A DNA stretch of 64,000 nt from Bacillus sp. SG-1 (GTDB lineage: Bacteria; Bacillota; Bacilli; Bacillales; Bacillaceae_B): positions 106,765 through 170,764 of the forward strand of contig NZ_ABCF01000002.1 of NCBI RefSeq assembly GCF_000181495.1. The letters are read 5' to 3'. A program made the position numbers and the translations under genes. Below are positions 16,800 to 25,761 of this stretch, one piece after another; the first letter of the stretch is position 1, and every line of letters begins with the position of its first letter. Below the pieces are notes generated by a model that saw only the letters and a program-made list of their open reading frames with translations, was not told the origin of the DNA and did not search any database.

Positions 16800-17102
16800 T
16801 TAATCCACTACTGCAATGACTGGGGGCTTTTCTAAAAATGGCATAAGGTTGGGCACATCATTCGTTACTTCCTGCCATTCCGAGGAGGAAAAAGCAGCTT
16901 TCATTCCTGCTTTATCTTCAAAACCGATTTCTGTCACAATATATAGCTGAAGGTCTGTATTTTGAGTGTTAAGCACTTTTTGAACAGAAGCAGATACAAC
17001 ATGCGGAACTTTATCGACAAGTGGCGTGTGGTGATTAAAATAGTAATTCTCAAACCCTTCCTTATCTTTCGGCTGTTCATACATCACAATAACTTTTGGC
17101 AT
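16800..17102 (-). CDS. EthD family protein
   Basis: 100 residues, the size of the dimeric alpha-beta barrel EthD family. It starts MPKVIVMYEQPKDKEGFENYYF and has the conserved NHHTPLVDKVP motif, in which the histidines line the cleft. Family members include EthD of ethyl-tert-butyl-ether degradation and many of unknown role. AAAGGGGTA precedes the ATG. It has its own terminator. A function in aromatic or ether metabolism should not be assumed. Confidence 0.85.
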   Translation of the reverse strand: MPKVIVMYEQPKDKEGFENYYFNHHTPLVDKVPHVVSASVQKVLNTQNTDLQLYIVTEIGFEDKAGMKAAFSSSEWQEVTNDVPNLMPFLEKPPVIAVVD

Positions 17103-17183
17103 CGTTTATATTACCCCTTTGATAAAATTTGAAAGTTTTCCGGTGAAAACCTTCCCATTTATTCTATTTGGGCATATAGACTT

Positions 17184-17912
17184 TTAGTACTGTCTTGAAT
17201 AGTTCTTTTTCTTGGAGTAATGAAAGGGCAAATATAAGAGAGAGAATAATATAAAAGCCACAGCTTCCAATGAGAATATATACCATGGATAGGGTCCCAG
17301 GAAATCAATTGGACTTGCGTTGACAGGCTTATGGCGAAGAAACATATAGTTTGCCCCTATAGTGATATTCAATAAGAAAACAAGAAAAGCTAATAGGTTC
17401 AAGGCAGCAAGTGATTTAAAGACAGATGTGTAAGTCGCTCTATATCCTTCAATCCATACCATATATAAACAAGAAAGGACGATTGCTATATGAGCGATAA
17501 AAAATTGGAAGAATCGGAAATGAGGAAATCCGAAAAACAATTCAGGTGTAAGGATAGCTACAAATGCGCCTGTCATACTGACAAAGAAACTAATTTCAAA
17601 GATCCGGTAACTTCTGGTCAACAGCATGATCGCACATAAATACATGGATAAGGAACACAGCTGGAAAGGCAAATTGATTATCATGTCCCACCTGTCATTG
17701 AAATAGTACCAGTACTGAAAGGAAACCTCCCCGAATATAAGCAAACCAACGAGTATATACCTGGCGGGCTCTTTCAAATCCCCTTTTAATCTGTTTCTTC
17801 CCAGATAGAAAAAGATAATTAACAAGATTGAAGTTCCTATTGCCAGGATATGAACCGGTGAAAACATCTCAAACGGATAACTCTCCTGATCAAAATTTAA
17901 AATGTCTCTCAA
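17184..17912 (-). CDS. ywaF: YwaF/TIGR02206 family integral membrane protein
   Basis: 242 residues with about seven hydrophobic helices. The pattern of HxxxxxG near the start (VHILAIGTS), the QYWYYF and LPFQLCSLSMYLC segments and the GPYPWYIF near the end match the TIGR02206 (YwaF) family. Its function is not known in any Bacillus. It is predicted to lie in the cytoplasmic membrane with a short basic C-terminus. Confidence 0.85.
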   Translation of the reverse strand: MRDILNFDQESYPFEMFSPVHILAIGTSILLIIFFYLGRNRLKGDLKEPARYILVGLLIFGEVSFQYWYYFNDRWDMIINLPFQLCSLSMYLCAIMLLTRSYRIFEISFFVSMTGAFVAILTPELFFGFPHFRFFQFFIAHIAIVLSCLYMVWIEGYRATYTSVFKSLAALNLLAFLVFLLNITIGANYMFLRHKPVNASPIDFLGPYPWYIFSLEAVAFILFSLLYLPFHYSKKKNYSRQY

Positions 17913-17930
17913 CCAAACCGCCCCCTTCCC

Positions 17931-17982
17931 TTTACCACATTAAAGCACTAAGAGGGACAGTCCCTTTTTCCGCTTTAACGCA
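17931..17982. repeat. Palindromic repeat, copy 1 (asymmetric)
   Basis: Holds ATTAAAGCACTAAGAGGGAC, a 1-nt centre and GTCCCT, then a shifted CCGCTTTAACGCA arm. Its family is described at 18427. Confidence 0.7.
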
Positions 17983-18426
17983 TTGAAGTATAAGTTTATT
18001 ATAACTCTATTATGTCTACTGAAAATCTCATCTCCCATAGACTGGTGAGATTTTTCCTATATTTCTTATCGATAGTCTATTTAAACTCTCTGAATATTAT
18101 GCATGATAAAGCCGCTTTTTGGCCCCGAAAGCATGCTGGACAGACTGGCACTGAGACCCTGATGAGGTATTATTGTGGACAGTCCCATACGCATGATTAC
18201 GTTGGAAGAAAAAACACCCAACTGAAAATAATCCATTATTTGAGGAGGCATTGTTGTCCGATCCTTTCTGTTAGGCAGCGGAGTTTCTTGATCTACCTCT
18301 ATCCACTTCTTCTACTATATTAAGAAAATTAAACCTTGTCACACATTTATATGAAATACGTATTTTTAAAATTCCCTGAACCCCATTTAATAAACCCTAT
18401 AAATCCAGGCCTTGGCATGCTTCTTG
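17983..18426. other. Intergenic region, no supported gene
   Basis: A 103-codon frame at 18012-18323 has no ribosome site and an unlikely composition. It is judged non-coding, and nothing else is recognised. Confidence 0.4.
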
Positions 18427-18485
18427 CTTTCCCGCTTTAACGCACTAAGAGGGACTGTCCCTCTTAGTGCGTTAAAGCGGGAAAG
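18427..18485. repeat. Perfect palindromic repeat, copy 2
   Basis: Two perfect 29-bp arms (18427-18455 and 18457-18485) surround a single central T. The inner part is ACTAAGAGGGAC and the outer part CTTTCCCGCTTTAACGC. Related copies lie at 17931, 20048 and 29787. Confidence 0.9.
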
Positions 18486-18526
18486 ACTCTAGAATTATTT
18501 AATTAGAATGACAATTTCAATCTCTA

Positions 18527-18555
18527 TTGACGCTTCGTTTTTCTGCTGTTAAGAT
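18527..18555 (+). promoter_or_regulatory. Sigma-A promoter of the purine permease
   Basis: TTGACG (18527-18532) and TAAGAT (18550-18555) are spaced by 17 nt and end 25 nt before the riboswitch. Confidence 0.75.
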
Positions 18556-18580
18556 GTCTACTATTATATTTGAATAATAA

Positions 18581-18648
18581 CCTTGTATAAGTTCAGGAAT
18601 ATGGCCTGAGCGTTTCTACCAGCTACCATAAATAGCTTGTCTACAAGG
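18581..18648 (+). ncRNA. Purine (guanine-class) riboswitch
   Basis: The P1 arms CCTTG and CAAGG enclose the conserved core TATAAG, AATATGGCC, GTTTCTACC and TGTCTAC. The specificity base before the final TAC is C, as in guanine/hypoxanthine riboswitches rather than adenine ones (U). The following hairpin-T7 at 18694 suggests transcription attenuation when purine is bound. Confidence 0.9.
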
Positions 18649-18693
18649 ATAGTGATGATTGAATCTTAAATTATTTCTATTCTTTTAGATATT

Positions 18694-18727
18694 GCTCTGG
18701 CGGCTGATACCTGCCAGGGCTTTTTTT
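18694..18727 (+). terminator. Riboswitch-controlled attenuator
   Basis: GCTCTGGCGG pairs with CTGCCAGGGC, followed by TTTTTTT, between the riboswitch and the permease start. Confidence 0.85.
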
Positions 18728-18758
18728 ATCGGATTTTTACAACAGGAGGTCAATCATC

Positions 18759-20051
18759 ATGAAAAAGTTTTTTCAATTTGAAGAGCGTGCTACATCCTAT
18801 AAGCAAGAAACGCTTGCCGGTATCACGACATTTTTGTCGATGGCCTATATATTGGTTGTCAACCCGATTATCTTAAGTCAATCCGGAATGGATAAAGGTG
18901 CCTTATTTACCGCTACTGCCTTATCAGCGATTGTCGGTACACTCCTTATAGGATTATTGGCCAATTATCCCATCGGCATTGCCCCGAGTATGGGTTTGAA
19001 TTCTTTCTTCACATTCTCTGTGTGTATCGGAATGGGCATTGATTGGGAAGTCGCCCTTACTGGAGTATTTGTTGCAGGAATAATATTTATGATCTTAAGC
19101 TTGCTGAAAATCCGTGAGAAAATCATCAATGTCATTCCACAGGATTTAAAACACGCAATCGCTGCTGGAATCGGTTTTTTCATCGCTTTCATTGGTTTGA
19201 AAAATGCAGGAATCATCGTTTCCAACCCTGATACCTTCGTATCCATCGGAAAACTTGCTTCACCTTTGACAGGACTGGCTGTGGCCGGTTTCGTCATTAC
19301 GGTATTGATGCTCGTGCGTGGTATTCATGGGGCGATTTTTATCGGAATGGTCATAACCACAATCATTGGAATGATTTTCGGTTTAATCAGCATCCCGAAT
19401 TCGATCGTCGGAAAGGTGCCTAGTCTTGAACCGACATTCGGTGTAGTATTCCATCACCTTGGAGACATCTTTACTCCACAGGTCCTGACTGTTATCTTTA
19501 CCTTCTTGTTTGTCGCTTTCTTTGATACAGCCGGTGCCTTAATCGCGGTAGCCAGCCAAGCAGGTTTAATGAAAGATAATAAAATCCCTAATGCAGGGCG
19601 AGCTTTGCTTGCAGATTCCACTTCAGGTGTTGTCGGTGCGGTATTAGGTACGTCCACAACCGCATCCTTTGTGGAATCTTCAGCAGGGATTGCTGTAGGC
19701 GGGCGAACAGGCTTTACTTCCATTGTAATTTCAGCATGCTTCTTCATTGCATTGTTTTTCTCACCGATTTTAGGTGTCATCACTCCTGAAGTCACAGCTC
19801 CAGCGTTGATTATTGTCGGTGCGCTTATGGCAACTGAAATGAGTAAAATCAATTGGAGCCGAATGGAGATTGTAGTTCCATCTTTTATCACGATATTGAT
19901 GATGCCACTGACATTCAGCATTGCTACTGGGATCGCCCTTGGATTTATCCTTTACCCATTGGCCCTCATCTCTCAAAAACGTTTTAAAGAAGTACATCCG
20001 ATCATGTATGCACTTTGCATCTTGTTCACATCCTACTTCTTGTTTGTCTAA
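18759..20051 (+). CDS. pbuG: Guanine/hypoxanthine permease, NCS2 AzgA-like
   Basis: 430 residues with 12-14 membrane helices. Family motifs are TTFLSMAYILVVNP near residue 24, GIAPSMGLNSFF, the F-D-T-AG segment (FFDTAGALIAVA) and TSTTASFVESSAGIAVGGRTG. It is a proton-coupled uptake system for hypoxanthine or guanine, which agrees with the guanine-class riboswitch upstream. AGGAGGT precedes the ATG. PbuG is favoured over PbuO from the N-terminal sequence, but the two are close. It has its own promoter and attenuator. Confidence 0.9.
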   Translation: MKKFFQFEERATSYKQETLAGITTFLSMAYILVVNPIILSQSGMDKGALFTATALSAIVGTLLIGLLANYPIGIAPSMGLNSFFTFSVCIGMGIDWEVALTGVFVAGIIFMILSLLKIREKIINVIPQDLKHAIAAGIGFFIAFIGLKNAGIIVSNPDTFVSIGKLASPLTGLAVAGFVITVLMLVRGIHGAIFIGMVITTIIGMIFGLISIPNSIVGKVPSLEPTFGVVFHHLGDIFTPQVLTVIFTFLFVAFFDTAGALIAVASQAGLMKDNKIPNAGRALLADSTSGVVGAVLGTSTTASFVESSAGIAVGGRTGFTSIVISACFFIALFFSPILGVITPEVTAPALIIVGALMATEMSKINWSRMEIVVPSFITILMMPLTFSIATGIALGFILYPLALISQKRFKEVHPIMYALCILFTSYFLFV

Positions 20052-20118
20052 AGCACTTTAACGCTTCACCGCACTAAGAGGGACTGTCCCTTTTAACGTG
20101 TTAGCGCGTTGATGCGTT
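20048..20118. repeat. Palindromic repeat, copy 3 (diverged)
   Basis: Contains GCACTTTAACGCTTCACCGCACTAAGAGGGACTGTCCC in pieces of at most 20 bases shared with copy 2, then a rearranged right arm. Confidence 0.65.
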
Positions 20119-20121
20119 TAT

Positions 20122-20166
20122 CAAGAAAAGAGGTGCCGGCAATACGCCCCGGCACCTCTTTTCTTG
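20122..20166. terminator. Bidirectional terminator
   Basis: Perfect 18-bp arms (CAAGAAAAGAGGTGCCGG and its complement) around a 9-nt loop lie between the convergent permease and antiporter genes. Confidence 0.9.
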
Positions 20167-20167
20167 T

Positions 20168-21649
20168 CTATTTATAGTCTTTCGGCTTAATTTCTTCTCC
20201 ATTTTTACCGGTGTAACGCAGCCCCCAACCAGTTAATGCCGCAATCAGCATGACAATCAACAAGCCCCAGCCCTGGAATACAAATGGAAATACCTCAGTC
20301 GGACTGACAATCGGCAGAAAATCATACTCATCAGCTGCTCCTTTAATGGTTGCCCACGCAAGCAGCACACCGCCGCTCCACGGAAAAATATATCCAAGTG
20401 AAGAGGACACCGTATCCAGGAAATTGGCTCTTCGGTATGGATGAATATTCATTTCTTTACCGATCTTACGGACAAATGGTGCAGCCGCGATTTCTGCTGC
20501 TGTATTAATTGTAATGAAAATATTCAAGAAGGCCACAATTCCAAATATGGAAAGCTCCGCTCTGCGTACAACATTATTAATCAGTTTCAAGAAGAAGTTC
20601 TTGATGACTTCCATTGTTCCTGCTGCTTCCATCAAATGCGCAGCTGCCAAGATAAATAATATTAAGATCGCCATATTGAAATAACCGCCGATCCCGCTCA
20701 TCAAAGCTCCTTCAACCACCGCTGTTCCGGCATCATTCTTGTAGATATGAATAACTTCTGTAAAAGGTGTACCGGAAATGAAGATGAAGGCGATGGATGC
20801 CACAATTCCCCATGTGAGGGATGTCAGCAAATGGTGACCTGAGAGCGCCAAATACAAGACAATCGCAAATGGAATGAGTAACAGCAGTCCGTTAGGTGTT
20901 ACTTGCTCCTGAAGCTGCGCCATAGCGGCGGTGCTCCCTGCTTCTCCACCTCCGCCGAACAGAACAAATAAGATCAGCGCAGGAATAGCTGCCGCGATGG
21001 AATACTTAAATCGGGAACGCACCACTCCCGGAACATCCGCTTCCTGTGTCGTTGCAGATACGATGGTCGTATCAGAAACGGGTGCAAGGTTGTCCCCAAA
21101 CACAGCACCACTCAGAATGGCAGCAAGTAATACAACAGGATCTGCACCTAAAATAATTCCCGCTGGATACATCAGAATACCAAAGGTCGCCACCGTTCCA
21201 TACCCTGTTCCGACTGCAGTGGAAAACAAGGCAGCAAGCAAGAACGTCAATCCGACGAAAAGTCCGCCTTCCAGATTTGTCTGAAACCCAAACCATATCA
21301 GTCCATCAACAAGCCCGCCAGCAGAAAGCAGCTTAGCGAACATTCCTGCCCAGAACCAGGCAATTACAGCTATAACCCCAATCGGCTGCGCCATTCCTGA
21401 GAATAAACTCTGAGCATAATCTGACCATTTCGATTTACAGAAAAATAAACCTATCGCAATTCCCAAGACCATCCCCAGCACAAGTGCTTCTTCCGTCACA
21501 AGTTCTGCAACACTTAATGAAATTGCCCAGACGATAAAGAACACAAGCGGAATTGTAGCGGAAAAGACTCCGCCCCTGAATTCGAGCCGTTCAATGGATT
21601 TTTTTCCTATAGCTTCATCAATTACTTCATCTCTTTGTTTTTTATCCAT
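20168..21649 (-). CDS. Na+/H+ antiporter NhaC family protein
   Basis: The ATG at 21649 (MDKKQRDEV) follows GGGGGGAAC and is preferred over the upstream alternative at 21697, giving 493 residues. There are about 12 membrane helices. Family features include GTGYGTVATFGILMYP and FGDNLAPVSDTTIVSATTQEADV, characteristic of the NhaC/YheL branch. It is likely to exchange sodium for protons or to move a small organic acid or amine, since this family includes malate-lactate exchangers. It is a single-gene unit. Confidence 0.87.
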   Translation of the reverse strand: MDKKQRDEVIDEAIGKKSIERLEFRGGVFSATIPLVFFIVWAISLSVAELVTEEALVLGMVLGIAIGLFFCKSKWSDYAQSLFSGMAQPIGVIAVIAWFWAGMFAKLLSAGGLVDGLIWFGFQTNLEGGLFVGLTFLLAALFSTAVGTGYGTVATFGILMYPAGIILGADPVVLLAAILSGAVFGDNLAPVSDTTIVSATTQEADVPGVVRSRFKYSIAAAIPALILFVLFGGGGEAGSTAAMAQLQEQVTPNGLLLLIPFAIVLYLALSGHHLLTSLTWGIVASIAFIFISGTPFTEVIHIYKNDAGTAVVEGALMSGIGGYFNMAILILFILAAAHLMEAAGTMEVIKNFFLKLINNVVRRAELSIFGIVAFLNIFITINTAAEIAAAPFVRKIGKEMNIHPYRRANFLDTVSSSLGYIFPWSGGVLLAWATIKGAADEYDFLPIVSPTEVFPFVFQGWGLLIVMLIAALTGWGLRYTGKNGEEIKPKDYK

Positions 21650-21877
21650 AAGTTCCCCCCCTAAGTTGTAGTCGTTTACCAGTCTACCATTACCCAAAAT
21701 ATTTTGAAAACAATATTAGCAAAAGAATAGCAATTTAGTACTTTAGCAGCTTATAAAACAACCTTTTACCTAACCAAATAATGATACTCAAATAATAAAT
21801 TTTTCTCCCTCATATTTGATGCCACTTTTTCTGATGTCCTTACATAAGGTAAACTAAACGAATAGTGGAGGTATGAC

Positions 21878-22375
21878 ATGTATCAGCATTCAGTTAAGCC
21901 AGGCGAAACACTGTGGTCCATTTCTGAAGATTACCGGGTTTCTTTTCGTGAATTGGTAAGGACAAATAATATTACAAATCCAAACCTCATTTTGGTTGGC
22001 CAAAAAATTACCATCCCTGGTCTGCCTGATCCCAATCAAATCCCGCTTTCCATCCACGTATCGACGAGTCAGCGAAAATTAACACTTCAAAGGAACGGGA
22101 CTGTCGTTAAAACCTATCCGATTGCTGTCGGCAAGATGCTTTCCGCCACACCTGTCGGACAGTATGTAATTATCAATAAAGCGCCTAATCCAGGCGGACC
22201 ATTCGGCACTATGTGGATGTCTTTATCCAAAAAACATTATGGAATTCACGGTACCAATAACCCTGCTTCTATAGGAAAAGCCGTATCGAAAGGCTGCATC
22301 CGAATGTATAACAGCGATGTTGAAGAACTGGCCAGGACCATCCCAATCGGAACACGGGTCGTGATTACCCCTTGA
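21878..22375 (+). CDS. ykuD: L,D-transpeptidase with LysM domain
   Basis: 165 residues without a signal peptide. A LysM domain (residues 1-47, [16 protein letters not shown]) binds peptidoglycan and is joined by IPGLPDP to a YkuD catalytic domain. The active site is His124 (YGIHGTNN) and Cys140 (SKGCIRM). It aligns along its full length with B. subtilis YkuD, a spore-associated enzyme able to form 3-3 cross-links. GTGGAGGT precedes the ATG at 21878. It is monocistronic. Confidence 0.95.
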   Translation: MYQHSVKPGETLWSISEDYRVSFRELVRTNNITNPNLILVGQKITIPGLPDPNQIPLSIHVSTSQRKLTLQRNGTVVKTYPIAVGKMLSATPVGQYVIINKAPNPGGPFGTMWMSLSKKHYGIHGTNNPASIGKAVSKGCIRMYNSDVEELARTIPIGTRVVITP

Positions 22376-22493
22376 AAAATAAAACAAGCAACTCGCTAAC
22401 AACCCCTTTCACTTTAAAGCGTGAACATTTACACTTAGAAGTCTGACTAATTCATCCGCTGATGCAGCAATTATTCCTGGATATAGTTTTGAG

Positions 22494-22520
22494 CAAAAAA
22501 AGAACCCAATCTATGGGTTC
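22494..22520 (-). terminator. Terminator after small GNAT gene
   Basis: GAACCCA and TGGGTTC form a stem followed by TTTTTTT on the minus strand. Confidence 0.75.
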
Positions 22521-22541
22521 CTCAAACACTTCTGACTTGAG

Positions 22542-22814
22542 CTACGCCAAAACATCCTGATACTTTTCATTCTTCTCCAATACCTCTTTCGCATAAGGGC
22601 ATTGTGAGTCAATTTTGATATCTTTTTCCCTTGCATGCCGGGCTGCTTCATCAACCAGTTCTTGACCTACACCCTGTCCTCTTAATTTTCCTGAGACAAA
22701 CGTGTGTTGAATAACCATTTTATTCTGTTCCTGGGAGAAAACGATTTCTGCCTCGGGTTCATTTTCGTTTTGACCTACGAAAAATTTATTCGAGCCTTTT
22801 TGAACTTCACTCAT
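22542..22814 (-). CDS. Small GNAT-like N-acetyltransferase (YjdJ type)
   Basis: The ATG at 22814 (MSEVQKGSN) follows GAGAGGAG, giving 90 residues. The short GNAT form carries IQHTFVSGKLRGQGVGQELVDEA and ends DSQCPYAKEVLEKN, typical of the mini-GNAT group with a buried cysteine-proline-tyrosine. Family members have uncertain substrates. It has its own terminator. Confidence 0.85.
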   Translation of the reverse strand: MSEVQKGSNKFFVGQNENEPEAEIVFSQEQNKMVIQHTFVSGKLRGQGVGQELVDEAARHAREKDIKIDSQCPYAKEVLEKNEKYQDVLA

Positions 22815-22924
22815 CACAACACTCCTCTCACCGACTTGGTTCAAGTAACTTATTCCCTTCTTTCGAAGTCGTTAAAACAACTTCGTGTTCATCAATTAAT
22901 TTTCCCGTATTCTTATTTGTATAA

Positions 22925-22956
22925 TCAAAAAAGAAGTTATCCACCATGATAACTTC
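22925..22956 (-). terminator. Terminator overlapping GNAT stop
   Basis: GAAGTTATC and GATAACTTC are followed by TTTTTT on the minus strand. Confidence 0.8.
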
Positions 22957-23433
22957 TCACTTCACTTTAAATTCCATTTTCCTTGCCTGTGTCGTCATAC
23001 CCATTTCCTCATAAAACTTAATCGCACTCCGATTGAATTCCCATACTCCCAGTTCAAGACTTTCGGCATTACAAGCCTTTGTGAATTCAACCGCCTTTTC
23101 AAACAGCTTCCTGGCTAACCCCTTCCTTTGATAAGAGGGCGTCACACCCAAATCTTCCATGAATACAACGGGGGATTGAACCTTTGTTCCCCACTTAGGC
23201 GGCCACACTTTTTTTAAAATCATAAATGCAGCAATTGCATCTCCATCCTCGATGAGAAATACTTTTCCGTCAGGCGATTCGATCAATTCAATAAAATAAT
23301 CCCGATCGAGCGTTTCGTCAGCGGGCTTATATTTATCCGGCCTTCCTAGAACGTGCAAGTTATGTACTTCTTTATGGATAGGTTTGAGTCTCTCATAATC
23401 CTCTATTACGGCCTCTCTAAATTTAATATCCAA
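22957..23433 (-). CDS. GNAT N-acetyltransferase
   Basis: 158 residues from a TTG at 23433, supported by GAGGAGGATAAAC immediately before it. It has the GNAT acetyl-CoA loop SYQRKGLARKLFEKA, and AIKFYEEMGMTTQARKMEFKV near the end. The substrate is unknown. It follows the DUF2785 gene by only 12 bases, so the two may be co-transcribed with the GNAT at 24299. Confidence 0.85.
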   Translation of the reverse strand: MDIKFREAVIEDYERLKPIHKEVHNLHVLGRPDKYKPADETLDRDYFIELIESPDGKVFLIEDGDAIAAFMILKKVWPPKWGTKVQSPVVFMEDLGVTPSYQRKGLARKLFEKAVEFTKACNAESLELGVWEFNRSAIKFYEEMGMTTQARKMEFKVK

Positions 23434-23445
23434 AGTTTATCCTCC

Positions 23446-24282
23446 TCATGGTTGATAGATAGATTGATGCCACTTCTCAAGTATAGAGCTGACCTCTTCT
23501 CGTACCGTGCGGTATTCTTTCAAGTAGCCAAGCCGGAAATAAAGCGACTTCAGAAAGTCGAGTAAGTTTTTCTTCCTTCGAAAAAAAGCTACTGAAAATC
23601 CAGTTTCTTCAAAGTGAAATTCCAGGGTATTATTCAGTCCTTTGATCCACTGCAGTAACTGTTTTTCTGTCATCCCTGCCTTAAGCAGAGCCTCAATGGC
23701 AAAGATTAACCTTTCATCCTCATCATCCATGTAAACAGTTTCTTTTTCATAACAATTTGCAATAGCTTCCAAGCAGGACGGAATTAAAGATTCGTCAAAA
23801 TAGGGATGATTGATAGAGGCCGTCAATAAATCTGCACCATGAGCAATGCTGTGTGCCCACCCCTTACCTAGTACATACCCCCGCGTATCCCGTTCTGCGT
23901 GGAGGTATTGGATCGATTTCTCAATCGCTTCCATAATAAGATTGTCGGGCAGGGACAGTAATTTTGCATCTTTCTCAATCACAAGTGCAGCAGCCAGCGA
24001 AGAAAAGCTCCTGGTAAACACCGTATCCGTTTCCCTCTCACCTATAGAATAAAAAAGGTGGTTTTCATCTATTGCAATTTTCAACAAGTTCCTTAAGGTG
24101 CCCGTTGAGAGCACGCCTCGCTCTACCCAATGATAAAGTGTGGTGTAAATTAGTTGATCTCTTAGCTCCGGGTCAGGATGCCCGATATTCTCAATCATCT
24201 CTGTAAGAATTAGCTGTACATTATCCACAGCATCATAGTCTCTATGGTTCTTGAATTCTTGCAGTTTACCTTTAAGATCCAT
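23446..24282 (-). CDS. DUF2785 domain protein
   Basis: The ATG at 24282 (MDLKGKLQEF) has GAGG at 8-nt spacing and is preferred over 24342, which would overlap the previous gene. The 278-residue helical protein contains RDTRGYVLGKGWAHSIAHGAD and MDDEDERL segments that mark DUF2785. Its function is unknown. It lies inside a run of three minus-strand genes flanked by GNATs (24299 and 22957) with 12-17 base gaps, so it is probably an operon. Confidence 0.8.
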   Translation of the reverse strand: MDLKGKLQEFKNHRDYDAVDNVQLILTEMIENIGHPDPELRDQLIYTTLYHWVERGVLSTGTLRNLLKIAIDENHLFYSIGERETDTVFTRSFSSLAAALVIEKDAKLLSLPDNLIMEAIEKSIQYLHAERDTRGYVLGKGWAHSIAHGADLLTASINHPYFDESLIPSCLEAIANCYEKETVYMDDEDERLIFAIEALLKAGMTEKQLLQWIKGLNNTLEFHFEETGFSVAFFRRKKNLLDFLKSLYFRLGYLKEYRTVREEVSSILEKWHQSIYQP

Positions 24283-24298
24283 TCTATATTCCTCTATT

Positions 24299-24844
24299 CT
24301 AGTTATTCTTCCATTCGTCAGCAAGCATCCCGTACACTTCATGGTCTACAAAATGATCATAAAGTTTTTCTGCCCTTCTGATCCTGCCTTCCCTAACATA
24401 TCCCAGTCTTTCCGGTATACTTCTGCTTTTTTGGTTTTCTGACGCTGCCCTGATTTCTACTTTGTTCAACTTCATTTCATTGAAGGCATAGTCCGTCAGT
24501 GCTTCAACCACTCTTGTCATGATTCCATTTCCTTGGAACTCATGACCCAGCCAGTATCCGATATACGCAATACCGTTGGACCAATCTATACGGTTAAAGC
24601 CAGCCGTTCCGGCAATTTTACCCTTGAAAAGGATTATGGTGGTCAAACTTTTCTGCTGGGCATAATTCAATAAGGCATTTTTCAGAAACCCTTTAGTATC
24701 CTCTGTGGTAGTTGTACCATCCAGCCACGGCAGCCATTCCCGTAAGTACTCGCGGGAAGTATCTGTTAGCTGAAAAAATTCTTCTGCATCACTAAGCTCT
24801 GGTATTTTTAATGAAAGGTCTTCATCAATTTTATGTATGAACAT
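24299..24844 (-). CDS. GNAT N-acetyltransferase, YdaF/RimL type
   Basis: 181 residues. It has LSLKIPELSDAEEFFQLTD at the start, YLREWLPWLDG, GYWLGHEFQGNGIMTRVVEAL as the acetyl-CoA loop, and SIPERLGYVREGRIRRAE near the end. These match the ribosomal-protein-serine acetyltransferase-like group (B. subtilis YdaF). It is first in a likely three-gene operon with the DUF2785 and GNAT genes. Confidence 0.87.
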   Translation of the reverse strand: MFIHKIDEDLSLKIPELSDAEEFFQLTDTSREYLREWLPWLDGTTTTEDTKGFLKNALLNYAQQKSLTTIILFKGKIAGTAGFNRIDWSNGIAYIGYWLGHEFQGNGIMTRVVEALTDYAFNEMKLNKVEIRAASENQKSRSIPERLGYVREGRIRRAEKLYDHFVDHEVYGMLADEWKNN

Positions 24845-24991
24845 TTCTGCAATCTCCCTCTATAAATTCTGCCTATCTTCAATTTGAACCTTTAAAAATT
24901 TTACCCCATTCCCGCCCTGACCTGACATATCCGATGCATGGTAGTTAAAATAATATATACACTATAAATGGTTAAGTTTGCTGAGAGTAAG

Positions 24992-25070
24992 TTGTAAAAT
25001 CGGACTTGAACCGACGGGCTCTCTCCCAGCCCTGCGACAATGTTTTATATGCATCCGCTATATGAACAGG
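24992..25070 (-). other. Possible degenerate tRNA remnant
   Basis: On the minus strand a T-arm-like segment (GTCGG-TTCAAGT-CCGAT) is preceded by a GGGCT...AGCCC arm like a long variable loop. No matching acceptor or anticodon stem is seen, so it is not a functional tRNA. Confidence 0.3.
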
Positions 25071-25311
25071 CTGCCACTGACTTACACTTGTTACAGTAAA
25101 TTACTAATCAAGTTCTGTTAACCAGTTTGCTTGCTGAATTTTGGTGTCTAGCATTCTATACTCTTTTGACAGCTCATCAATTTCTTTCTGTAACTTCCTC
25201 ACACTGACTGTGGGAATTCTCCGTATTTCTGACATGCTGTATCGTGATTATGCAAAAGAGGCAGATGCTGCAGACGTTGGCTGATCAGGCATCGGTTGTG
25301 GAAGCAAGCAA

Positions 25312-25501
25312 GGCTCTTTTCGTAAACTTTGTTGCTATTTAATACGAACTATAAAAAATACTTACTTAATTAACTAAAAATAGCTGATAAACAAGAAGAA
25401 AAGAGCTAATTCACCTTGTTCAGAGAAAAAAGCCCTTGTCTCCAAGGGAAAAATCCGGCTCTTTGAATTTTTCCGAGAGCAACAATATATACGAAAACAG
25501 C
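25312..25501 (-). repeat. MITE-like element, copy 1
   Basis: About 190 bp bounded by inverted ends (GGCTCTTTTCGTAAA and GCTGTTTTCGTA as read on opposite strands), each continuing into TTGTTGCT. The centre carries CCGGATTTT and CTCTGAACA as in the copies at 33254, 60053 and 60286. It lies immediately after the truncated DIP1984 frame. Confidence 0.8.
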
Positions 25502-25503
25502 AT

Positions 25504-25638
25504 TTAACAAAAAACCTGAGGATCTTCAGGCGGGTCTTCTCCCTCTTGGATGACAGCGGACCGCTCAAGTCTTCCAGTCATTTGGGCCAGCCTCTTTTGC
25601 AAATCAGCTCTTTCCAGCAGCGCCTCTGCTAATTTCAT
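25504..25638 (-). pseudogene. Truncated DIP1984-family protein
   Basis: The ATG at 25638 has a good GGGGGGTG site and encodes MKLAEALLERADLQKRLAQM and further family sequence (QEGEDPPEDP), then stops after 44 residues. DIP1984 (septicolysin-like) proteins are about 150 residues long, so about 70% is lost. The break coincides with the MITE-like element starting 3 bases further on, which suggests insertional truncation. The short product might still be translated. Confidence 0.7.
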
Positions 25639-25761
25639 TTTACACCCCCCTTATTACGGTTATCCGGTTTTTATTGATAGTATCATATATTACACAATTC
25701 TGAAAATCCAGATTTTAATTTACAGATTGCTGGCGGTATTAACACCAGCAGCCTGTATAAT

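Noticed and set aside
18012..18323. 103-codon plus-strand frame
   Set aside because: No ribosome site, unusual composition, and it lies in a repeat-rich intergenic region.
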